This document shows positions 8,901-14,114 of a DNA stretch of 16,386 nucleotides, one piece after another (position 1 is the first letter of the stretch; every line of letters begins with the position of its first letter). Location of the stretch: positions 1 to 16,386 of the forward strand of contig CALGII010000317.1 in NCBI GenBank assembly GCA_937915485.1. Direction: 5' to 3'. This DNA is from an uncultured Ignavibacteriota bacterium (GTDB taxonomy: Bacteria; Bacteroidota; Ignavibacteria; Tepidaquicellales; Tepidaquicellaceae). The notes below the pieces were generated by a model that made no database searches, was not told where the DNA came from, and was given only the letters and a program-made list of their open reading frames with translations. A program made the position numbers and the translations under genes.

Positions 8901-9639
8901 CGAGCATTATGTCTTTGTACCTGTTATCAAAATCGATAACGGGAAGCGAGGAGTAGTTTAACAGCGCGTCGCTGAGTATCGGTTCCCACCATCTGTTCCT
9001 GTAGGAATCGTTACCGAAATGTCCGTTGCCGCCAACGAAGTTGACTTCAACTTTGATGTCGGTGTAAACTGTAAGTTCGCGTGTAACGGGATTGTACTGG
9101 AACGGTGTTATTCCGAGCATTACCGCGTCAACGCCTCTTAAGTGCATCGGAGTTGAAACCATTACGGGACTTTCCGGATAATTTCCGTTCTTGCTGTAAA
9201 CATTTTTGTCCCTGGGGTATTTCAAGGGTGAAGGATCGTCGTCCTTCGGAATTATCGGCGCGGGAGCAATGTCAATATCCTTTATAACTTCCGTTCTGAA
9301 AGAAACAATCCTGTATGTTACTGTTGCACCCTGCGGAATGGCTATGAATCGTCCGGTTCCCGCGAGGTCCGGTTTGCCTGCGTCGTTCGGGAGAAAAACT
9401 CCGGGAATTTTCGCAGCCTTAAGGTTTATACCGTCAACATTAACATCTTCAAGATTAAGTTTCGGTACCGAAAAATTTACTTCCACGCCCGAGGACATCT
9501 GCTTAGTCAACGACATTCCAGAAGGTCCCCACGTGTTTTTATAATTGATTTCCTGAGCATTCGCCGCGGTATAAAACATCATACCTGCTAACAAAACGAA
9601 TAAGCAGCGAAGAGGAAAAGAATGAAAATAGTTTTTCAT
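5914..9639 (-). CDS. Multi-domain gingipain-like cysteine peptidase (family C25) with T9SS sorting domain
   Basis: Secreted T9SS cysteine peptidase of 1241 residues and paralog of the next gene downstream. Order: signal peptide 1-28 (ANA|QE); propeptide about 30-230; C25 catalytic domain about 245-650, with candidate catalytic His498 (QHRDHG) and Cys530 (SINCQTG); Ig-like C25 domain about 653-735. Then comes an insert absent from the paralog: two beta-sandwich repeats at about 738-855 and 860-970, each opening with an Asp/Asn/Gly loop (NGDGKMDYGE at 755-764, NGNVDPGE at 873-880), and a further beta-rich module at about 972-1140 with GTSTSNYPYTTYWMDGRTQILY and STVYATSV-like blocks of a kind seen in other Bacteroidota surface proteins. 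The T9SS type A sorting domain fills about 1158-1241. The extra domains may bind glycan or surface partners. It has its own terminator and a 367-bp upstream gap. Confidence 0.93.
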   Translation of the reverse strand: MKNYFHSFPLRCLFVLLAGMMFYTAANAQEINYKNTWGPSGMSLTKQMSSGVEVNFSVPKLNLEDVNVDGINLKAAKIPGVFLPNDAGKPDLAGTGRFIAIPQGATVTYRIVSFRTEVIKDIDIAPAPIIPKDDDPSPLKYPRDKNVYSKNGNYPESPVMVSTPMHLRGVDAVMLGITPFQYNPVTRELTVYTDIKVEVNFVGGNGHFGNDSYRNRWWEPILSDALLNYSSLPVIDFDNRYKDIMLETGYEYVIIVPNNAEFSAWADTVKRFRSEQGIKTGIYKLSDIGGNNVETIKAWVQNAYNNWTIKPAAICLMADYGTDASGASTIISKLQPDSGYPNFASDNYYADVNNDEMPEIVFSRIIANNNDQLQTLISKELNYERNPPTSAAFYNHPITALGWQTERWFQLCSELVGGFLKKVKGKNPVRINKVYSGTPGTQWSTATNTATVVNYFGTTGLGYIPMTPDSLGGFDGGTAQMVVNALNSGSFLLQHRDHGMYTGWGEPGFTTSNIPSLTNTDLTFVYSINCQTGAYHNPSGCPSEASFVEVFYRYKYNNQNAGALGLVCPAEVSYSFVNDTYVWGMYDNMWPNFMPAYGTTPASRDEKPAFGMAAGKFFLQQSSWPYNTSDKLVTYRLFHMHGDAFLNLFSEVPQNLTVNHASAVTAGVTQFAVTANSGAFIALSIDGNILGTATGTGSPVNITIPGSQTPGQIMKVVITKQNYYRYTGYVNVIPSSGPYVVKDSVAINDASPLGNGDGKMDYGETNKLNFRAKNVGSVVANSVTIKLRSISPYITITDSTESYGNIAAGSTVMVNNAFAYNVSNLIPDNTQVDFTVVATSGSDTWTSGFSLIGHAPKISMGTNVITDSTGNNNGNVDPGETAKFKIALRNGGTSQAKIVSAKLTTTSSYITMITDSCVYGNINASDSLRMPFQISASPSTPIGTAAKFKLKMYTLGGVITSIDSFQVTVGKNWVVIGTGTSTSNYPYTTYWMDGRTQILYLASELNAGKSFSGAITRIGFNVATASSQPMSGFSVKMQHTTATSISSWVSSGWTTCYSGTYTVPGTGWQYIDMQTPLTYNGSSNLLIEICYDNSSYTEYSPVYATSVANMTRGYYTDNSSGCTMTSGSNQSLRPNITIYYSTATGTGNELTTVPKVFSISQNYPNPFNPVTKINYGVPKQSLITIKVYDILGREVATLVNDTKQPGYYTVDFDGSNFASGVYFYRFTAGTFTDVKRFILLK

Positions 9640-9956
9640 AAATTTAGTTTAAGGGAATTAATATAAATAAGGTTTAAAAAAGTGAGAGACGATTTTAAAT
9701 CTGAATCAAAAATTTTGTTCCTCAATTGAATAATATACTTATTAGGGGAAAATTATATATTATTCAAAATTAATCAGAAATTCATAATTTTGAAATTGTA
9801 AAAAATAAATACACGTAAAAATTTTAAATAACTGATTAATAAAAGTTTCATAAAAATAAAAGCGAATAAATCAACCGGTAAGTGATGTAAATTAATTATC
9901 GGTTTTTAAAATTCCAAATACACATTTATTCCTTAATATCTTCGCTAATTCGCATA
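9640..9956. other. AT-rich gap upstream of the longer C25 peptidase
   Basis: This stretch must contain the promoter and leader of the longer peptidase gene. It is almost entirely A/T with no credible ORF and no exact TAnnTTTG box. The features I can point to are a 12-bp inverted repeat at 9726-9767 and a weak AACCG/CGGTT pairing (9873-9877 with 9900-9904). Confidence 0.5.
9726..9767. repeat. 12-bp perfect inverted repeat upstream of the longer C25 peptidase
   Basis: TTGAATAATATA (9726-9737) and TATATTATTCAA (9756-9767) are exact reverse complements separated by 18 bp, about 87-128 bp upstream of the peptidase ATG. It could be a two-turn-spaced operator or an mRNA hairpin. Because the arms are nearly all A/T, chance cannot be excluded. 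Confidence 0.4.
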
Positions 9957-9984
9957 AAAAAACCGGAAAAAATCCGGTTTTTTA
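9956..9984. terminator. Bidirectional rho-independent terminator after iorAB
   Basis: An 11-bp perfect stem (AAAAAACCGGA at 9957-9967 with TCCGGTTTTTT at 9973-9983) with an A5 loop lies 23 nt beyond the iorB stop codon. T-runs occur on both strands after the CCGGA core. It ends the iorAB operon and insulates the peptidase gene from it. Confidence 0.88.
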
Positions 9985-10006
9985 AGATTTTCTATTAAGA
10001 TACTGA

Positions 10007-10585
10007 TTATCTTTTTTCGGCAATATCCTTTCCCGCTTTCATCGCTTTCAGATTCACGTTCACCACATCATCTCCTTTTCTGCCGAAAATGAATTTTATG
10101 GCTTCCTCAAGTTTCCCGTATTCAATATCGAGAAACGGCGACGAAGCACCGAGAATCACCATATTCGCAGATCTCAATGAACCGGATTCCTTCGCGATTT
10201 TATCCGCGTCGATGCTTATGCTGTGTTTGCGCCCCGAAAGTTCATTCCTGACATTCTCAGGAGGCGGATAATTTGATATGTTCACGAACGGTTTGTCGTT
10301 CGTTATTATCCAGCCTTCGGGAGAAAGATAAGGAAGGTACCTTAACGACTCCATAGGCTCGACTGAAATTATCATATCCGCTTTTCCGTAAGGAATAAGG
10401 TCAGAGTAAATTACTTTGTCCGATAAACGCAGGTGCGACTGAACGTCGCCGCCGCGCTGGCTCATCCCGTGAACTTCAGCCTGTTTCAGGCTGAGTCCCA
10501 GATTCACCGCGGCAATACCGATTACAGACGCAATTGAAAGAATTCCCTGACCGCCTACACCTGCAAGAATAATATCCTTCTTCAT
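10007..10585 (-). CDS. iorB: Indolepyruvate:ferredoxin oxidoreductase, beta (gamma-type) subunit
   Basis: Small subunit of the cytoplasmic complex that oxidatively decarboxylates aryl-pyruvates (from Trp, Phe and Tyr transamination) to aryl-acetyl-CoA with reduction of ferredoxin. From the ATG at 10585 the protein has 192 residues, the usual size, and opens with MKKDIILAGVGGQGIL, the nucleotide-binding-like start of the POR gamma-domain family. EVHGMSQRGGDVQSHLR at about 41-57 is the other family hallmark. An in-frame ATG at 10639 would add 18 charged residues encoded inside iorA. I prefer 10585 because it has a perfect Shine-Dalgarno sequence and makes the classical ATGA overlap with the iorA stop. 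It contains no cysteine, so it carries no Fe-S cluster. A terminator follows, so no phenylacetate-CoA ligase gene is attached. Confidence 0.93.
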   Translation of the reverse strand: MKKDIILAGVGGQGILSIASVIGIAAVNLGLSLKQAEVHGMSQRGGDVQSHLRLSDKVIYSDLIPYGKADMIISVEPMESLRYLPYLSPEGWIITNDKPFVNISNYPPPENVRNELSGRKHSISIDADKIAKESGSLRSANMVILGASSPFLDIEYGKLEEAIKFIFGRKGDDVVNVNLKAMKAGKDIAEKR

Positions 10586-12192
10586 TTCTTTACCTCCGCT
10601 TTTTTCTCTTTGTTCTTTTTTCCGATTGTTTGAATGCATTCTCTTCTTGGTATGATTACCGAAACTCCATCATAAGCAAGTTCCTGCTGAATTATTTTCA
10701 TATTCTCTTCGTGATACCTCTTCATCGGATTTAAAACGTGTATGTGCTCTTCTTCGACTCCGACGCCTTTGCAAATATCTTCAATCTTGCCGAGCGCGGC
10801 GGAATTCTGTCCGCCTGTCATTCCCGTAGTAGCGTTATCCAGAATGAAAATCGTCACGTGCGACCCGTCGTTAACGCAGTCAAGAAGACCGGTTATACCC
10901 GAGTGAGTGAAAGTCGAATCGCCGATAACCGCGACCGCGGGCGTGAGACCCGCTTCCGAGGCGCCTTTAGCCATAGTAATCGAAGCGCCCATATCTACCG
11001 TTGAATTGACCGTGCTGTACGGGGGCAACGCTCCGAGCGTGTAGCAACCGATATCCGCGAAAACCCTACCCGGCGTGTATTCCGCGAGCACCGCCTTCAG
11101 GTCAAGATACGAATCGATGTGAGGACATCCTGCACAGAGCGACGGCGGTCTGGGAACAACCAACGACGGCACGTCATTTCCCCGCGTGTCGGTCAGGCCA
11201 AGCGCCACTGCCGCGATGTTTGGATTGAGTTCCCCGTCGCGCGGAACCGTACCGTCAAGGCGTCCTTTAATTTTCAGATTATTATTTAATATACCCTTTA
11301 GCAGTTCCTCAATAATCGGAGCGCCTTCCTCGAGCATAAGGATTTCTTCGCACTCGCCGCATATTTTATTTATCATCTTTACCGGAACCGGGTACTGGGA
11401 AATTTTCAGAACCGGATAAGGACATCCCGCGTCTCCAAAATTTTCCATTAGATAATTGTATCCGAGTCCGCTTGCTATTATACCCAACTTTTTATTTTTA
11501 CCATCGGAATATTGATTGAATCCGGAGGTTTCCGATTCCATCTCAAAATTTTCCTGATTCCTGAGCAAATCCTTGTATTGCCTCCTTGCTATCGCGGGGA
11601 GAAGAACGAACTGTGTCAGATTCTTCGGCAGAGCGAGTTCATTCTGCGGTCTCTGCTCTTTCCTTGAAACGCCTGCTCTCGAGTGCGCGAGTCTTGTAGT
11701 GATTCTCAGCATCACGGGAATTTTATACTTCTCGGATATTTCATATCCGTAATGCACCATATCGTAAGCCTCCTGTTGGTTCACAGGTTCGAGTACGGGT
11801 ATCATCGCGAACTTTCCGAAAAATCTCGAGTCCTGCTCGTTTTGCGACGAGTGCATAGACGGGTCGTCCGCCGCGACGACTATCATCCCGCCGTTAGCGC
11901 CTGTTATAGCCGAGTTGACGAAAGGGTCTGCGGCGACGTTGAGTCCAACGTGTTTCATACAAACCATCGAGCGTTTGCCCGCGTACGACATACCGAGAGC
12001 CGCTTCCATCGCGGTCTTTTCATTCGCAGACCAGGATGAGCGAATTCCCTTTTCCCTTGCCTCCTTCGAGTGCTGTACATATTCAGTGATTTCAGTAGAC
12101 GGGGTCCCGGGATAAGCATATATACCCGATATGCCCGCGTCAATAGCAGCCTGAGCTATCGCTTCATCACCCAGTAAAACTAATTTTTGCAT
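10582..12192 (-). CDS. iorA: Indolepyruvate:ferredoxin oxidoreductase, alpha subunit lacking the ferredoxin domain
   Basis: Large, thiamine-diphosphate-binding subunit of the aryl-pyruvate oxidoreductase. Visible order in 536 residues: the pyruvate:ferredoxin oxidoreductase-type N-terminal domain with YPGTPSTEITEY at 27-38, NEKTAMEAALGMSYAGKR at 57-74 and KHVGLNVAADP at 80-90; a middle domain about 235-335; RPPSLCAGCPH at 348-358; and the thiamine-diphosphate site GDSTFTHSGITGL at 424-436 with LDNATTGMTGGQ at 451-462. Well-studied archaeal IorA proteins are longer and end in an 8-cysteine ferredoxin domain. Here the protein stops after RRECIQTIGKK with a Lys-rich tail and no CxxCxxCxxxCP motif. 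The reading frame ends cleanly in the iorB overlap, so this looks like a genuine short form. Two CxxC pairs remain (278/281 and 353/356). First gene of the iorAB operon. Confidence 0.95.
   Translation of the reverse strand: MQKLVLLGDEAIAQAAIDAGISGIYAYPGTPSTEITEYVQHSKEAREKGIRSSWSANEKTAMEAALGMSYAGKRSMVCMKHVGLNVAADPFVNSAITGANGGMIVVAADDPSMHSSQNEQDSRFFGKFAMIPVLEPVNQQEAYDMVHYGYEISEKYKIPVMLRITTRLAHSRAGVSRKEQRPQNELALPKNLTQFVLLPAIARRQYKDLLRNQENFEMESETSGFNQYSDGKNKKLGIIASGLGYNYLMENFGDAGCPYPVLKISQYPVPVKMINKICGECEEILMLEEGAPIIEELLKGILNNNLKIKGRLDGTVPRDGELNPNIAAVALGLTDTRGNDVPSLVVPRPPSLCAGCPHIDSYLDLKAVLAEYTPGRVFADIGCYTLGALPPYSTVNSTVDMGASITMAKGASEAGLTPAVAVIGDSTFTHSGITGLLDCVNDGSHVTIFILDNATTGMTGGQNSAALGKIEDICKGVGVEEEHIHVLNPMKRYHEENMKIIQQELAYDGVSVIIPRRECIQTIGKKNKEKKAEVKK
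10592..10597 (-). promoter_or_regulatory. Shine-Dalgarno sequence that fixes the iorB start
   Basis: On the minus strand GGAGGT lies 6 nt before the ATG at 10585. It is inside the end of iorA and is the only strong Shine-Dalgarno sequence I see at a start in this window. It supports translational coupling through the ATGA overlap. Confidence 0.85.
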
Positions 12193-12193
12193 A

Positions 12194-12217
12194 TTGGTAA
12201 ATTTGGTATTTTTGGTA
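12194..12217. repeat. Three TTGGTA repeats at 9-bp spacing just upstream of iorA
   Basis: TTGGTA occurs at 12194-12199, 12203-12208 and 12212-12217, exactly 9 bp apart, beginning 2 bp before the iorA ATG (TACCAA on the coding strand). The spacers are A/T only. It lies where a translation or transcription control site would act, but it may only be a simple sequence repeat like those further upstream. Confidence 0.4.
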
Positions 12218-12272
12218 GATGAATAAAAATAAAAAAATCGGATTTAAAAATAAGGTGAATTCGAAATGCCCG

Positions 12273-12327
12273 AAAATATCAAAAATCAAATATCAAAAAT
12301 AAAAAATGCAAATCAAAATTCAAAAAT
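12273..12327. repeat. AT-rich short-repeat block, left of the structured element
   Basis: The stretch is built from variants of TATCAAAAAT, AAATCAAA and AAAATTCAAAAAT. The 17-mer TATCAAAAATAAAAAAT (12291-12307) is repeated exactly at 12428-12444 on the other side of the hairpin element; CAAATATCAAAAAT (12287-12300) recurs at 12445-12458 and AAAATTCAAAAAT (12315-12327) at 12467-12479. It is the left part of the 354-bp gene-free region between the hydrolase gene and iorA. Confidence 0.6.
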
Positions 12328-12329
12328 AT

Positions 12330-12420
12330 ACTTTCAGGGGTGATCAGGCTCAAGTTTTGACAGAATAAAACCGTCAGGAGGAAACTTCCCGACAAGCCGG
12401 GACTTTCAGCCTGACGGACA
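12330..12420. repeat. GC-richer structured palindromic element, possible REP/MITE-like unit or terminator
   Basis: An island of mixed composition inside AT-rich repeats. Its core folds into a 47-nt hairpin: CCGTCAGG (12371-12378) pairs with CCTGACGG (12410-12417), then GAAA with TTTC, then TCCCG with CGGGA around an ACAAGC loop. A competing partner, TCAGGCT (12344-12350), is complementary to 12408-12414. ACTTTCAG occurs directly repeated at 12330-12337 and 12402-12409, and AATATA flanks the unit (12325-12330, 12424-12429). On the minus strand the hairpin is followed by TTTTATT, so it could terminate the hydrolase transcript. The shape also fits a dispersed intergenic palindrome. No protein is encoded. 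Confidence 0.55.
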
Positions 12421-12427
12421 CATAATA

Positions 12428-12458
12428 TATCAAAAATAAAAAATCAAATATCAAAAAT
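12428..12458. repeat. AT-rich short-repeat block, right of the structured element
   Basis: It carries the second exact copies of TATCAAAAATAAAAAAT (12428-12444) and CAAATATCAAAAAT (12445-12458), in the opposite order from the left block, and runs directly into the 20-bp tandem array. Confidence 0.6.
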
Positions 12459-12530
12459 GAAAATGAAAATTCAAAAATGAAAATGAAAATTCAAAAATGA
12501 AAATGAAAATTCAAAAATGAAAATGAAAAT
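12451..12530. repeat. Tandem array, four perfect 20-bp units
   Basis: The unit TCAAAAATGAAAATGAAAAT is repeated four times without a mismatch (12451-12470, 12471-12490, 12491-12510, 12511-12530), followed by a degenerate partial unit. The array ends 16 bp from the hydrolase stop codon, so it lies in that gene's 3' untranslated region. Perfect copies suggest recent slippage expansion; copy number probably varies between strains. Confidence 0.9.
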
Positions 12531-12546
12531 CAAAAAAAATGAACTT

Positions 12547-13902
12547 TTATTTAAGGCTTTCAATCCACTTCGAAATTTCGTCGATTACCGCGTCGTTGAA
12601 ATTATTATAATAATAACCGGGAACGCTTTTGTTCTTAAAACTTTCTTCAGGTGTTTTCGAGGTCGCGAATCCGTGGTCCATATTCGGAATCAACAGGAAC
12701 CTGCCTTTTCCCGGATTATAAGTATTCACGATTTTCTCTATGTCTTCGTGGTCTTTATTAGAGAACGCCTCAAAGTCTCCCTCACCCCGAATTATCAGCA
12801 CGTTCGCCTTAACGTCCTTCCAAATTTGGGGCATGTTCAAATCGTTTAGTTCCTGCCAGAATGTGTAATGCCTTGCCCACACCTGGTCTCCGCCGTCGAA
12901 TTCAAGATACTCTTTCATTTCCTTTTTCAGTTCTTCCGTTACGGCAAGGTCTTTAGGGTGCTTTTTGAGCACGAGATAATCATAAAGGACTTTTATCATA
13001 TCCGTCACGACTTTTTCATTCTCGATATAATCTACGCCGGCAATGGGATTCTGGAACCTGAACATATCGATTATGTATTCGTACCACGTTTTCAAACCCG
13101 TACCGCAAACAATCACTCCCTTAGCAATCCTGTTTTTATCCACCATCGGCGCCTCATATCCTCCGAGCGAATGGCCGAACACGAAAACATTATCTTTATC
13201 GACAAAATCGTACGTCAGCATTTTTTGAAATCCGGTTTCGAACGCCTCGAGTTCCGTGCTGTAGTTAATTTCAAAGCAATCGGGTGTATTGAGACAGTCG
13301 CCCATTGCAGGTTTTTCTACTCTCACCACGCAATATCCCCTTTCGCTCAGTTTATCGACGACCTGACCGTACGGATGCTTGCCGAGATTATCGAGAGAAT
13401 AGCACATATAACCGGGTATGAAAAGTATTGTTTTGAATTTACCTTCCTTCTTAGGCTTCGTCGTAATCATTCTCAGATACCCGTCCTTGAATTTAACCTC
13501 ATCATAAATTACGTCGTAACTATCCGATTTTTCCTGAGGAAGCGGTTCCGTGATGCCGTTCAGAGACAGATTTTCTCCGCCTCTGATTACATTGAACTTC
13601 ACCTGCATTTTTTCCCTGAAATTTTTAACGGTTTCCCTGTACTCCTTTACTGTATTGGTTTTCACGTCGTTTACTGACGTAAGCACATCGTTAATCTTAA
13701 CTCCGAGTTTATCGGCAGTGGAATTGGCCGTGACGTTCGTTACAGCGAGCCCGTCTTCTGAATTCAGTTTAAGAGCAGACTTTATCGAATCGTTTACATC
13801 AACGAGACGCAGACCGAGAAAAGCCTTTCTGGTCAGATTCTGCGAATAGGCATTCGATAATAGTATTAATAAAAGCACAAACGGAATAATAAGTTTTTTC
13901 AT
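12547..13902 (-). CDS. Exported PDZ-domain alpha/beta hydrolase
   Basis: The 451-residue product has a clear signal peptide (1-20, SNAYS|Q), a PDZ-like domain at about 25-118 (FLGLRL, GLAVTNVTANSTADKLGVKINDVLTSVND) and an alpha/beta-hydrolase domain at about 130-450. Candidate catalytic triad: Ser245 in GHSLGG, Asp376 in IRGEGDFEA and His410 in NMDHGF. IPGYMCYS at 162-169 would supply the oxyanion region. It is probably a periplasmic or envelope esterase or peptidase; the substrate cannot be told. Cysteines at 203 and 209 (DCLNTPDC) could form a disulfide in the periplasm. The PDZ domain may bind the C terminus of a partner or substrate. It is divergent from maeB, with an exact TAnnTTTG promoter element upstream and a repeat region downstream. 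Confidence 0.88.
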   Translation of the reverse strand: MKKLIIPFVLLLILLSNAYSQNLTRKAFLGLRLVDVNDSIKSALKLNSEDGLAVTNVTANSTADKLGVKINDVLTSVNDVKTNTVKEYRETVKNFREKMQVKFNVIRGGENLSLNGITEPLPQEKSDSYDVIYDEVKFKDGYLRMITTKPKKEGKFKTILFIPGYMCYSLDNLGKHPYGQVVDKLSERGYCVVRVEKPAMGDCLNTPDCFEINYSTELEAFETGFQKMLTYDFVDKDNVFVFGHSLGGYEAPMVDKNRIAKGVIVCGTGLKTWYEYIIDMFRFQNPIAGVDYIENEKVVTDMIKVLYDYLVLKKHPKDLAVTEELKKEMKEYLEFDGGDQVWARHYTFWQELNDLNMPQIWKDVKANVLIIRGEGDFEAFSNKDHEDIEKIVNTYNPGKGRFLLIPNMDHGFATSKTPEESFKNKSVPGYYYNNFNDAVIDEISKWIESLK

Positions 13903-13940
13903 AGCGATAGATTTTATTTTCGTTTACGGGGAATATAATA

Positions 13941-13948
13941 CAAAGTTA
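13941..13948 (-). promoter_or_regulatory. Bacteroidota-type -7 element of the hydrolase gene
   Basis: On the minus strand TAACTTTG matches the Bacteroidota consensus TAnnTTTG exactly, 38 bp before the hydrolase ATG. I see no clear TTTG -33 partner at the expected distance, so the call rests on the -7 box and its position in the divergent 212-bp gap. Confidence 0.45.
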
Positions 13949-14114
13949 CTATAAATTTATTTTAAATACATCTGAATATGGTCTTCCCAATGAATATACA
14001 CGCAACTTTAAGGAATTTAGAGAGATGGAAGAATTTACTGAAAAAAATTATCTTATAATCAATAAACATTTTTACTATATTTAAACATACCTCATATAAA
14101 TAAAAACAACTATC

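Noticed and set aside
10586..10639. Upstream ATG for iorB adding 18 residues
   Set aside because: The extension is encoded inside the iorA reading frame, is charged and not like the family start; the ATG at 10585 has GGAGGT at 6-nt spacing and the ATGA overlap.
12451..12530. Possible CRISPR-like array
   Set aside because: The 20-bp units are contiguous, with no unique spacers, no dyad symmetry typical of CRISPR repeats and no cas genes in the window.
12868..13677. Plus-strand 269-codon open frame
   Set aside because: It lies wholly antisense to the hydrolase gene, which has a signal peptide, PDZ region and GHSLGG motif. The antisense product shows no domain, so it is a shadow frame.
14054..14059. 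TATAAT as a sigma-70 -10 box for maeB
   Set aside because: No acceptable -35 hexamer lies at 16-18 bp, and this lineage normally uses TAnnTTTG; in A/T-rich DNA the hexamer is expected by chance.
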